Part shown: positions 1 through 6,692 of the stretch, piece after piece | How the letters are laid out: each line of letters opens with the position of its first letter | Numbering within the stretch: position 1 is the first letter of the stretch | Assembly: GCA_028695895.1 (NCBI GenBank) | Contig: JAQVIE010000010.1 | Coordinates: forward strand, 1 to 16,551 | Reading direction: 5' to 3' | Length of the DNA: 16,551 bases | DNA from: Methanospirillum sp. | GTDB lineage: Archaea > Halobacteriota > Methanomicrobia > Methanomicrobiales > Methanospirillaceae | Translations under genes and position numbers: made by a program | Notes under the pieces: generated by a model | Told to the model about the DNA's origin: nothing | The model's input: the letters and a program-made list of their open reading frames with translations, nothing else | The model's database searches: none

Positions 1-77
1 TTGTTATAAACGCCGGGTGTTAATGAAGGACCACTGCGTGAGATTAATATCATATGAAATAAAAACTGAAAACACAC

Positions 78-344
78 ATGAAATTCCTGAACATCAGAGT
101 ATGGGGCCCATTTTATATTGTCGGGTTACTTCTGGTGCTATATATTATGTGGACAGTTGAAGAGATACGTCCTCAGGGTCTGACATTATTTATTACAACG
201 TTTTTTGTTCTGCTTCTGGTAGGAATTAATTTTTATATTATTTATACTGAAATAAAGGCACATGAAGATAAAGAAGATAAAAACCGTGAATTATCTGGTC
301 TTGAGCCAATTCCACGAAAAAAAGGTTTTTTAAAGAAATATTAA
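78..344 (+). CDS. Small two-helix membrane protein, unknown function
   Basis: An 88-residue protein I do not recognise as a named family. It has two hydrophobic stretches, about residues 10-27 and 35-58, each long enough to span a membrane. A short charged loop containing EEIRP separates them. The C-terminal 30 residues are strongly charged (KAHEDKEDKN and later RKKGFLKKY), which fits a cytoplasmic tail and both termini inside. There is no clear Shine-Dalgarno sequence before the ATG. An AT-rich stretch at about 44-53 could be a TATA element for a near-leaderless transcript. Its stop lies 7 bases from the convergent cheR stop, so it is not part of the chemotaxis operon. The membrane topology is a reading of hydrophobicity; the function is unknown. 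Confidence 0.6.
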   Translation: MKFLNIRVWGPFYIVGLLLVLYIMWTVEEIRPQGLTLFITTFFVLLLVGINFYIIYTEIKAHEDKEDKNRELSGLEPIPRKKGFLKKY

Positions 345-351
345 TTAGTAA

Positions 352-1203
352 TCAGCTTGCTTTTTGAAATATTTTCAGCATTGGTTTAAATGGTTTAAAC
401 AGATGTTCAACGTCTTTTGACATATATTCTGACATTCCCATGATATAGAATCTATTGCTTCCAAGACTATCATGAACAACTTTTACCAGGTCTTTCTTTT
501 GTTGTTCATTAAAATAAATAGTGACATTTCTACAGGATACAATATCAAACATCCTGGCGATGGGGACGCCTGTCATGAGATCATGAGTCTGAAATTTGAC
601 CATATTTTTTATGTGATCTTTTATTTTAAATTTTCCATCTTCAGTTTTTTCAAAATGTTTTGATATCTGTGTATCACTAAGGTTTTCAAGCGCATTTTTC
701 TCATAAATTCCTGCCTTTGCCTTATTTAATATTACCTCATCAATATCTGTTGCAATAATCACATTATTAAGCAGAACACCAGGTCTGGACTGATCATAGA
801 GGAGTATGGCATAAGTATAGGGTTCTTCTCCGGAAGAACAACCTGCACTCCAGATCTTAATAGTTTTCTTTTCCTGGATAATTACAGGAAATATCTCTTT
901 TCCAACCAGGTTAAACACATTGGGATCACGAAGAAATTTTGTAACATTTATTGTCAGAGCTTTACGTAATTTATCTTCTTCTTCAGGATGCGTTCTAAGA
1001 TATTGGTGATATTCAACAAAATTCTTTGAACGTGTAGAGTTCATTCTTGAGAGCAGTCTTCTTTTAATATAATCCTGTTTGTAACTTGTGAGTTGGATGT
1101 TAAGTCTTTTTTGAACATCCAGAATAAGTTCCTGAAGTCCTTTCTCACTAACTTGTGGTACATTGATCTTTGGAAATACAGGAGGTATAATTTTTTTACT
1201 CAT
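352..1203 (-). CDS. cheR: CheR, chemoreceptor glutamate methyltransferase
   Basis: A 283-residue protein that transfers methyl groups from S-adenosylmethionine to glutamates of chemoreceptors, producing SAH. An N-terminal all-alpha CheR domain (about 20-90) ends in NVTKFLRD, matching the family NxTxFFRD motif. The SAM-binding motif IWSAGCSSGEEPYT is at 117-130, the ribose-binding acidic motif ATDID at 151-155, and the signature CRNVTIYF at 224-231. Length is normal for the family. There is no C-terminal pentapeptide-tethering extension to discuss. It starts 28 bases after the stop of the PAS-CheW gene on the same strand and is probably the third gene of the ParA-CheW-CheR operon. Likely substrates include the soluble receptor encoded at 12449-14509, which has a consensus methylation site. 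Identification is firm; the start ATG has only weak ribosome-binding support. Confidence 0.96.
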   Translation of the reverse strand: MSKKIIPPVFPKINVPQVSEKGLQELILDVQKRLNIQLTSYKQDYIKRRLLSRMNSTRSKNFVEYHQYLRTHPEEEDKLRKALTINVTKFLRDPNVFNLVGKEIFPVIIQEKKTIKIWSAGCSSGEEPYTYAILLYDQSRPGVLLNNVIIATDIDEVILNKAKAGIYEKNALENLSDTQISKHFEKTEDGKFKIKDHIKNMVKFQTHDLMTGVPIARMFDIVSCRNVTIYFNEQQKKDLVKVVHDSLGSNRFYIMGMSEYMSKDVEHLFKPFKPMLKIFQKAS

Positions 1204-1231
1204 GATAATCTAAAAATATAGAACCTAATAT

Positions 1232-3538
1232 TTAATGCAGGCTAACCATATGATTTAAAATCTCTTTAATATCAAGCCAGATAACAAGGTTATCTTTCTT
1301 CTCTTCCCCTTCATGTATCTCAATGAGATCATCATGGGAGACCTTAATGATACCTTTGATACTCGTCTGAATACGCTCGTTGATTTCATTACCCAATGTG
1401 GTAACCTGGCGTACCCCTACTTCAGTAACACTGCGCACATTGTCCACGATAATTCCAAGGTGTTCTCCATGAGCTGCATCAGGAGGAACAATAATAATTT
1501 TTTGTCCTGCCCTGTCTTTTTTAATTCGTTCACCAAGAAGAATTGCAAGGTCTACCACGTGTGTAACTTCTCCTCTTAAATTGATTATCCCGGTAATGTA
1601 TGGAGGAGTTCTTGGGAGTGGTGTAATAGGCAGCATCTCTACTACTTCTTTGACCATTCCTATGTCCATTGCATATCGTCCCCCTGATAATTCAAATTCA
1701 ACTATATCTATCTGATTAGATATGGCATCTGAATTTTTCGCAGATTTTTCTTCAATGAGATTATTTTTTACAGAAGCAAGTTCTGAGTTAAGATTTTCAA
1801 TCTGATTTTTTAGATTTGCAATAGATTCCTGTTCATCAGTTTGATCAACAAACCAGTAAATTTCTTTATCTGAAATAGTTGAGGCTGATTGTGAGATTAT
1901 CCGATATGATTTGAGACCTGCAGGGTATAATGATGAAAATGTTAAGGTTCTGTTTTCCCTGGACTGGACGACGTGGGAGATTAGAATCTGCGAATACTCT
2001 TGTATAGTTTCATCCCTGATTCCGGTCCATTCCTGAAATGGGGTGTTAATTTTTGTAATTATTGAATTTTCAATCATCAACCCTGGAACTGCAATTAAAG
2101 AGAAGTGAAGAGAATGGGATTCGTCTGGCAATAATCCTTCTACTATTTGAACAGATTGTTGTTCTATTTGTTTTTGTTTTATTAAATCCTGATTAATTGC
2201 CTCATTTTCTTCTGATTCTGAATTTATTAAAGGTTGAAGAACCAGTACATACTGGGTTATAACATGTTTTCTGTTTGAAATCAGAAGACCTGAATAACAC
2301 TGCATTCCATATGGAGATTCAATACAAACCTTGTCTGAAAGCATCTCTACTTCTCCAGTCATTTCTGAAAGGCCTGATAACTTCACTCCAATGTCTGGTA
2401 ATTTTTGCCCACGTAACTGGTCGGAAGAAACTCCAATGAGCTCGGACAAACCTTCATTCGCAAGAATGATTTCTGTGGTTTCATCAAACAAAACCATCGG
2501 AGAAGGATTCAGGTTAAGAAGAGTCTTCAGGATAGGATCGGTAATTTTTGAGGATTCCTGGGTTTTCTGCTCTGATGTTTCTTCTTCATCAGGGAAGAGT
2601 ACAATCAGTGCAAGAGGAGTCTTATCATTTGTCAATGGAATTACCTGAATCCACACCTCATAAGAAGTGTTGTCCCGATGGTTTATTGAGGTTTGAAATT
2701 CGATTTTTGTTCCTGTTGAGACGGCTTCATCTATTTTCTCTGTTATATTACCTGGAAATCCGGCACTTGCAATATCACGAAACAAAATATTCTGATGCTG
2801 CCTTCCAAGATATTTAAGGAGTGCATTATTAACAAAACGAATAGTATAATACTCATCAACTATGCCAACCGGCAGGAGGATTTCTGATAATGCATTTTCA
2901 AGAACTTCTCTGGTGAAGAATTCCTTTGGTTTTTGTTTGTCCGGGTGGGCATGAGGAATGAGAAGCTCAAGAGAGACAGCTTCATGATCAAAAGGAACAA
3001 TAGGGGGTTTAATAGTTACAATCGTATAAATTATTCCGTCAGGAGCAGTAAATGGAATTATATCAGGTAAATACCTGGAAATTGGTGGATACTGCCGTGT
3101 AATATCACTCCGCTCTACGGAGAATATGGAACAGAAGATATCATTTGCATCCATGACCTGTCTTTCAGGTCCCAAAAGAACCATGGGAATGGCGTGATAT
3201 TGAAATATTTCTAATGCTCTATCAAATTCTGTGTGAGCAGAGATAAGATCAGAGAGATGACTTTCATGTTCTTTTTTTAGAACATCCAGTTCTTTTAAAG
3301 TATCATCACGGGTCTGTTTTTCTATCTGAAGGGCCTGTGCATCCTGTTTCAATCGCAGAAAAACAGGGATAAATTCTTCTGGTACTGGTGGAATATCCCC
3401 TTGTTCATATGAAAGGATTGTTGCTATTATTTCTGCATTATCCGGTTTATTATTTTCATTACCTGAAGGTTTTTTTTCATCATCTGTAACAATAAATAAC
3501 CCTCTTCTACCGGAAAGTTGATTATTATCTGTCCTCAT
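1232..3538 (-). CDS. Multi-PAS sensory protein with C-terminal CheW domain
   Basis: About 768 residues. Counting from the farthest upstream ATG (3559), the order is: variable N-terminus (1-60), predicted coiled coil (67-118), and four PAS-like segments at about 118-200, 222-322, 344-440 and 485-575. Each has the hydrophobic-P-x-hydrophobic-V start and a later xNxAL-type helix, for example FVNNALLKYLG and LANEGLSELIG. A second coiled coil (575-608) leads to a full CheW domain (616-771) containing GIINLRGEV and LGIIVDNV. CheW normally links receptors to the kinase CheA in the array. Here the adaptor itself carries sensory-type domains but no membrane segment, so it is probably a cytoplasmic sensor-adaptor. 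Start choice: GGAGG lies 5 bases before ATG 3538, and the adjacent ATG 3541 overlaps the upstream TGA as ATGA. ATG 3559 has no such site. Ligands and cofactors cannot be told from the sequence. PAS1 and PAS4 are divergent. Confidence 0.88.
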   Translation of the reverse strand: MRTDNNQLSGRRGLFIVTDDEKKPSGNENNKPDNAEIIATILSYEQGDIPPVPEEFIPVFLRLKQDAQALQIEKQTRDDTLKELDVLKKEHESHLSDLISAHTEFDRALEIFQYHAIPMVLLGPERQVMDANDIFCSIFSVERSDITRQYPPISRYLPDIIPFTAPDGIIYTIVTIKPPIVPFDHEAVSLELLIPHAHPDKQKPKEFFTREVLENALSEILLPVGIVDEYYTIRFVNNALLKYLGRQHQNILFRDIASAGFPGNITEKIDEAVSTGTKIEFQTSINHRDNTSYEVWIQVIPLTNDKTPLALIVLFPDEEETSEQKTQESSKITDPILKTLLNLNPSPMVLFDETTEIILANEGLSELIGVSSDQLRGQKLPDIGVKLSGLSEMTGEVEMLSDKVCIESPYGMQCYSGLLISNRKHVITQYVLVLQPLINSESEENEAINQDLIKQKQIEQQSVQIVEGLLPDESHSLHFSLIAVPGLMIENSIITKINTPFQEWTGIRDETIQEYSQILISHVVQSRENRTLTFSSLYPAGLKSYRIISQSASTISDKEIYWFVDQTDEQESIANLKNQIENLNSELASVKNNLIEEKSAKNSDAISNQIDIVEFELSGGRYAMDIGMVKEVVEMLPITPLPRTPPYITGIINLRGEVTHVVDLAILLGERIKKDRAGQKIIIVPPDAAHGEHLGIIVDNVRSVTEVGVRQVTTLGNEINERIQTSIKGIIKVSHDDLIEIHEGEEKKDNLVIWLDIKEILNHMVSLH

Positions 3539-4395
3539 CATTTCCTCCCTGATTTCCATGAATCAATAATAGATGCAGCTTTTTTAAAACCAGGCATAGC
3601 TGGGTCATCTGGCGCAAGTATAATGAGTGGAATACTCTGTTTTAATGAATGAGATATCTCCTTTCCTTCAGAGATGATTACCACTTCCGGAATTTCAACA
3701 CTTATTCGTTTTTCCAGCTGGGTTCGGATTTCCTGTAATGAATCTGGTTTTGGCTCTGATGTCGAACCAAGTAATTGTTGAATTTTTTCCCAGAATGTTT
3801 CTGTTTTTTCGTAATGACTATTCCATCTGTTAAGTAGTGCCATTCCTATGTTAATTTTTATTCCGAGAATATCATTAATATCATTAATGATATGGTTTAT
3901 GTGGTCATAACCGGCAATAGCAAAAATGTCTGATGAAAAAACCATTACTGAATTATCTGCAGCAATCATTCCGTTTATTAAAAATTGCCCAAGAAACGGA
4001 GGTGTGTCTATCAGGATATGATCATAGCGTTCCTTTATTATGTCAACACCTTTTTTCAGAATATGGTATCGTTCAGGATTTTTGTATAATATTGCCTCTG
4101 CACCAACAAGGTCAAGATGTGAAGGTACCAAATCTATGCCTGATACTGTTTTAATAATATAATCTGACAAAAGAACTTTTTCAGGATTATCTGAACAACA
4201 CTGAATATAATATTGGTAGATGTGTTTTTGAAGAGAGTCAGAATATACTCCAAGACCAAGTGTAGCATTTGCCTGGGGATCTGTATCAATTACAAGTACA
4301 GTTCTCCCTATATTTTTTAGAATCCCTGCTATTTGTAGGCAGGATGTTGTTTTTCCAGTTCCACCTTTATGATGGATAAATGCCGTAGTAGTAAT
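3538..4395 (-). CDS. ParA/MinD-family ATPase in the chemotaxis operon, non-canonical start
   Basis: About 285 residues. ParA ATPases dimerise on ATP and position cargo such as plasmids, chromosomes or chemotaxis clusters. Numbering from the proposed ATT codon at 4395, the deviant Walker A KGGTGKTT is at 10-17 with both signature lysines. The A-prime motif VLVIDTDPQAN is at 33-43, and the Walker B region ILIDTPP is near 127-133. The first ATG/GTG/TTG in frame is a TTG at 4170, which would remove the P-loop and cannot be the true start. The frame is open up to a TGA at 4408-4410. ATT 4395 is preceded by AAGGGGA with 5 bases of spacing. Alternatively, an ATG at 4412 would read into the frame if one G of the 4401-4404 run were extra. 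The gene is coupled to the PAS-CheW gene (ATGA overlap), which suggests a role in placing the chemosensory complex rather than in DNA partition. That role is inference. Confidence 0.85.
   Translation of the reverse strand: MTTTAFIHHKGGTGKTTSCLQIAGILKNIGRTVLVIDTDPQANATLGLGVYSDSLQKHIYQYYIQCCSDNPEKVLLSDYIIKTVSGIDLVPSHLDLVGAEAILYKNPERYHILKKGVDIIKERYDHILIDTPPFLGQFLINGMIAADNSVMVFSSDIFAIAGYDHINHIINDINDILGIKINIGMALLNRWNSHYEKTETFWEKIQQLLGSTSEPKPDSLQEIRTQLEKRISVEIPEVVIISEGKEISHSLKQSIPLIILAPDDPAMPGFKKAASIIDSWKSGRK
3542..3549 (-). promoter_or_regulatory. Ribosome-binding site that sets the CheW-fusion start
   Basis: On the minus strand GGGAGGAA lies directly before tandem ATG codons at 3541 and 3538, inside the end of the ParA gene. 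It is the strongest Shine-Dalgarno sequence in the operon and favours these starts over ATG 3559. It points to translational coupling across the overlap. Confidence 0.6.
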
Positions 4396-4676
4396 AAGAT
4401 TCCCCTTTCATAATTTTGGCAGAATGCATAACTTACTGAAATAATTCAGATGGTTTACTTAAATGCTTTGTAGTGCGATTATGTTGTAAGTTATGGAGTA
4501 ATCAATTTTTTCAAAACTATTATTCCAAAACGTTTGTCAATGCACTATAGAATACTCTGGATATTTCTATAAATAAATAACGGTTTTTTCATCAGTAACT
4601 TATCAGTTAATATAACTTTCAATTTTTTTATGGAGTTTAAACATACTCTTTTTTCTTTTACAGGGTTGAATATGTT
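4396..4676. promoter_or_regulatory. Divergent intergenic region between ParA operon and RNase P RNA
   Basis: About 280 AT-rich bases, the longest gene-free stretch in the window. On the minus strand TTTAAGTA near 4455-4463 is a candidate TATA box for the ParA operon. On the plus strand TTTAAACATA at 4636-4645 is correctly placed for RNase P RNA transcription starting near 4670. An inverted repeat, ATAACTTAC at 4428-4436 and GTAAGTTAT at 4486-4494, flanks the putative ParA promoter, and a related GTAACTTATC occurs near 4594-4603. These could be operator half-sites, but in DNA this AT-rich chance is a fair alternative. I see no small ORF or other RNA here. Confidence 0.35.
4636..4645 (+). promoter_or_regulatory. 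Candidate TATA box for RNase P RNA
   Basis: TTTAAACATA lies about 26-36 bases before the expected 5' end of the RNase P RNA. This is the usual archaeal TATA-to-start distance. No transcription data are available here, and the match to an archaeal consensus is partial. Confidence 0.35.
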
Positions 4677-4979
4677 ATGAGAGGGAGAGTGTGACTGACG
4701 GTAACGTTTATACGTAGCTGAGGAAAGTCCCCCCACCAACCGGGTACGCAGCCCTGTTTACAGGGGTGGTGAGAATCACGGCAATGGATCAGAAACGATA
4801 CGGAATGTCCGGAGTTATGACGCAAATTTGCAGAACGCAGAAGGACATCACCGATGAAACGGCGAATCCCTGCGGGTGCAAGCCGAAACAGGGCATACAG
4901 ATGACCCGGTATCTGCCCGGGTTCGGCGCTAAGCTGAATGTCGCATTGAACAGAAGGGGGCTTATTACTCCCACTCATT
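4677..4979 (+). ncRNA. rnpB: RNase P RNA, archaeal type
   Basis: This is the catalytic RNA of ribonuclease P, which removes 5' leaders from tRNA precursors; in archaea it works with protein subunits. The conserved CR-I sequence GAGGAAAGTCC is at 4720-4730 and CR-V, ACAGAAGGGGGCTTA, at 4950-4964; these pair to form P4. The ends pair as P1: ATGAG and GGGAG (4677-4687) against CTCCC and CTCAT (4968-4978), with one A-A mismatch. Other visible helices are P3 (ACGT-TTAT-ACGT near 4704-4715), the stem CCCTG-TTTA-CAGGG at 4752-4765, a P12-like stem CCCTG 4868-4872 with CAGGG 4889-4893 enclosing the GGTGCAAGCC (CR-II/III) loop, and ACCCGG 4904-4909 with CCGGGT 4917-4922. About 303 nucleotides is normal for an archaeal type A RNA. 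Ends are set by P1 and may be off by a few bases. Confidence 0.95.
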
Positions 4980-5023
4980 TTGTACAGTAAAGTTCAGGTA
5001 GCTGTCAAGCATTATTGCTATAC

Positions 5024-5758
5024 ATGCAATCTGATTCCACGTGGACAGGACACCACTTTCTTAGGGAAACTCTTTACCAGGACTCAAAGCAGAAGGTAGA
5101 AGAACCAAAAACCCGTGTATGCGGTATTTGTGAACCTAATCAGACGATCATTTCATTACCTGCTCCGAAAGAAATCGCCCTGGATCCGATAATATTATGG
5201 GACGCACTGGAGAACAGGCAGACTATTCGATCATATTCAATCGAAGAAATCAACAAATGGGAACTTTCAATTATTCTTCACTATACCCAGGGTGTCAGGG
5301 AAAAAGAAAACAGTTCACATTTTAGAACAGTTCCATCAGCCGGCGCATTACATCCCTTTGAGACACGCATTATTGTAAATCGTGTAAACGGATTGAAACC
5401 AGGTATATACAGGTACCTGCCACTGGATCATGCACTGGTCAGAGAAGAATGCCATTCAGGTGATCATGAATCAGTGGCAAAAGTTTGCAAGAATCCAAAT
5501 CTATTTACAACTTCAGCAGTTTCATTTATCTGGACTGCTGTTCCTGAGCGGATGATATGGAGATTTGGACAGCGGGGTTGGAGATATCTGTTCATCGAAG
5601 CTGGCCATATCTGCCAAAACCTGTATGTTACATGCGCTGGTCTGCGTCTTGGTGTGTGCGCAATCGGATCATATAATGACAATGATATCAATTGTATTCT
5701 TGGAATAGATGGAGAATCTGAATTTTGTATTTACATGGCTTCTGTCGGAAAGAAGTGA
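5024..5758 (+). CDS. SagB-type nitroreductase / azoline-oxidase-like flavoprotein
   Basis: A 244-residue member of the nitroreductase superfamily, nearest to the SagB/ThcOx group. These FMN enzymes oxidise thiazolines and oxazolines in modified peptides, though many archaeal members have no known substrate. Seen here, counting from ATG 5024: ALENRQTIRSYS near 61-72, the SagB-like FRTVPSAGALHPFE near 100-113, GLKPGIYRY near 123-131, and the second helix motif EAGHICQNLYV near 192-202. ATG 5024 is preferred to the in-frame TTG at 5015, although neither has a good ribosome-binding site. It begins 44 bases after the RNase P RNA with no convincing promoter between, so readthrough from the rnpB promoter is possible. 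No cyclodehydratase (SagC/D-like) or precursor peptide is visible in the window, so a role in peptide modification is unsupported. Cysteines at about 33 and 36 (CGIC) are an unexplained N-terminal pair. Confidence 0.82.
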   Translation: MQSDSTWTGHHFLRETLYQDSKQKVEEPKTRVCGICEPNQTIISLPAPKEIALDPIILWDALENRQTIRSYSIEEINKWELSIILHYTQGVREKENSSHFRTVPSAGALHPFETRIIVNRVNGLKPGIYRYLPLDHALVREECHSGDHESVAKVCKNPNLFTTSAVSFIWTAVPERMIWRFGQRGWRYLFIEAGHICQNLYVTCAGLRLGVCAIGSYNDNDINCILGIDGESEFCIYMASVGKK

Positions 5759-5778
5759 ATAAGATGTTAATTATGAGG

Positions 5779-6579
5779 TCAGATTGGAATCCCTTTTTGG
5801 ATTAAATAATTTTTAACATCCGCAATCGTCATCTCACCATAATGAAAAACACTTGCTGCAAGAGTTGCATCAGCTTTTCCATAAGCAAAGCCTTCATAAA
5901 AATGTTCCATCGTTCCAACACCACCTGATGCAATCACTGGTATTTCGACAGATTCTGAAACTGCTGATGTAACCGGAATGTCATAACCGTTCCTGGTTCC
6001 ATCGGTTTCCATAGATGTTAACAATATTTCACCCGCGCCACGACATTCTACTTCTTTTGCCCATCTGATTGCATCTAATCCGGCAGGCTGGGTTCCTCCG
6101 TGGGTCATGACTTCATACCAGCATGAACTTCCATCAGGTAGTTTTATCAGAGTCTTATCTGATTCAGCTGTGGTTCTTCTTTTTACATCAATAGCAACAA
6201 CAATACACTTGGATCCAAATGCATTTGCAGCTTCAGATATCAGGTCAGGATTTTGTATTGCACTTGAATTAATTGATATCTTATCAGCTCCTGCTCTTAA
6301 TGCTCTTTGAATGTCATCAAGGGTCCTGATTCCTCCTCCAACAGTAAGTGGGAGAGATAGTTCACCAGCTGCTCTTTTTATTACGTCAATGATCATTCCC
6401 CTGTTCTCCATGGAAGCTGAAATGTCCAGAAATACTACTTCATCAGCACCCTGTTCATTATAGCGGGAAGCAAGTTCCACAGGATCTCCCGCATCCTTAA
6501 GATCAAGAAAATTTGTTCCCTTAACGACCCTGCCATCTTTGATATCGAGGCAGGGAATAATTCGTCTGGTGAGTGTCAT
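5779..6579 (-). CDS. hisF: HisF, imidazole glycerol phosphate synthase cyclase subunit
   Basis: A 266-residue (beta/alpha)8 barrel that takes ammonia from HisH and converts PRFAR to imidazole glycerol phosphate and AICAR in histidine synthesis. The start [17 protein letters not shown] carries the first catalytic Asp (CLD), and VVAIDVKRR near 127-135 carries the second. The phosphate-binding loops [10 protein letters not shown] and VIASGGVG are intact, and the length is that of the family. No hisH or other his gene is adjacent, so the pathway is dispersed. It is convergent with the SagB-type gene (20 bases between stops) and divergent from the SAH-hydrolase gene. On the minus strand TTTTAGTAAA lies about 20-25 bases before the ATG, which may mean a leaderless or very short-leader mRNA. 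The identification is very secure. Confidence 0.97.
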   Translation of the reverse strand: MTLTRRIIPCLDIKDGRVVKGTNFLDLKDAGDPVELASRYNEQGADEVVFLDISASMENRGMIIDVIKRAAGELSLPLTVGGGIRTLDDIQRALRAGADKISINSSAIQNPDLISEAANAFGSKCIVVAIDVKRRTTAESDKTLIKLPDGSSCWYEVMTHGGTQPAGLDAIRWAKEVECRGAGEILLTSMETDGTRNGYDIPVTSAVSESVEIPVIASGGVGTMEHFYEGFAYGKADATLAASVFHYGEMTIADVKNYLIQKGIPI

Positions 6580-6627
6580 TGTTATAGCTTCTTGTATGTT
6601 TTACTAAAAGAGGATTATGGCAAGATG

Positions 6628-6637
6628 ATTTATTATC
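6628..6637 (+). promoter_or_regulatory. Candidate TATA box for the SAH-hydrolase gene
   Basis: ATTTATTATC lies about 56-65 bases before the ATG at 6693. This would give a short leader that includes the GAGG ribosome-binding site at 6684-6687. The match is plain but the region is AT-rich, so this is tentative. Confidence 0.3.
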
Positions 6638-6692
6638 AACAGATAAACACTTATGGAAAATTTTCAATTTACTTTTGGGTTACGAGGAAATC

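Noticed and set aside
1..23. Tail of an upstream gene ending at TAA 21-23
   Set aside because: Only six codons are visible, too few to support a coding call.
3538..4410. ParA gene as a pseudogene
   Set aside because: All ATPase motifs are intact and the frame is open through to the coupled CheW start. Only the start codon is in doubt, so a rare start or a single homopolymer error is more likely than decay.
4428..4494. 9-base inverted repeat ATAACTTAC/GTAAGTTAT as a firm operator or attachment site
   Set aside because: It is short and AT-rich with a 49-base spacing, so chance is likely. It is kept only as a remark in the intergenic entry.
4658..4990. Overlapping ORFs of 61-106 codons on both strands across the RNase P RNA
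   Set aside because: They lie over conserved RNA helices and CR motifs, resemble no protein family, and are explained by the higher GC of the structured RNA.
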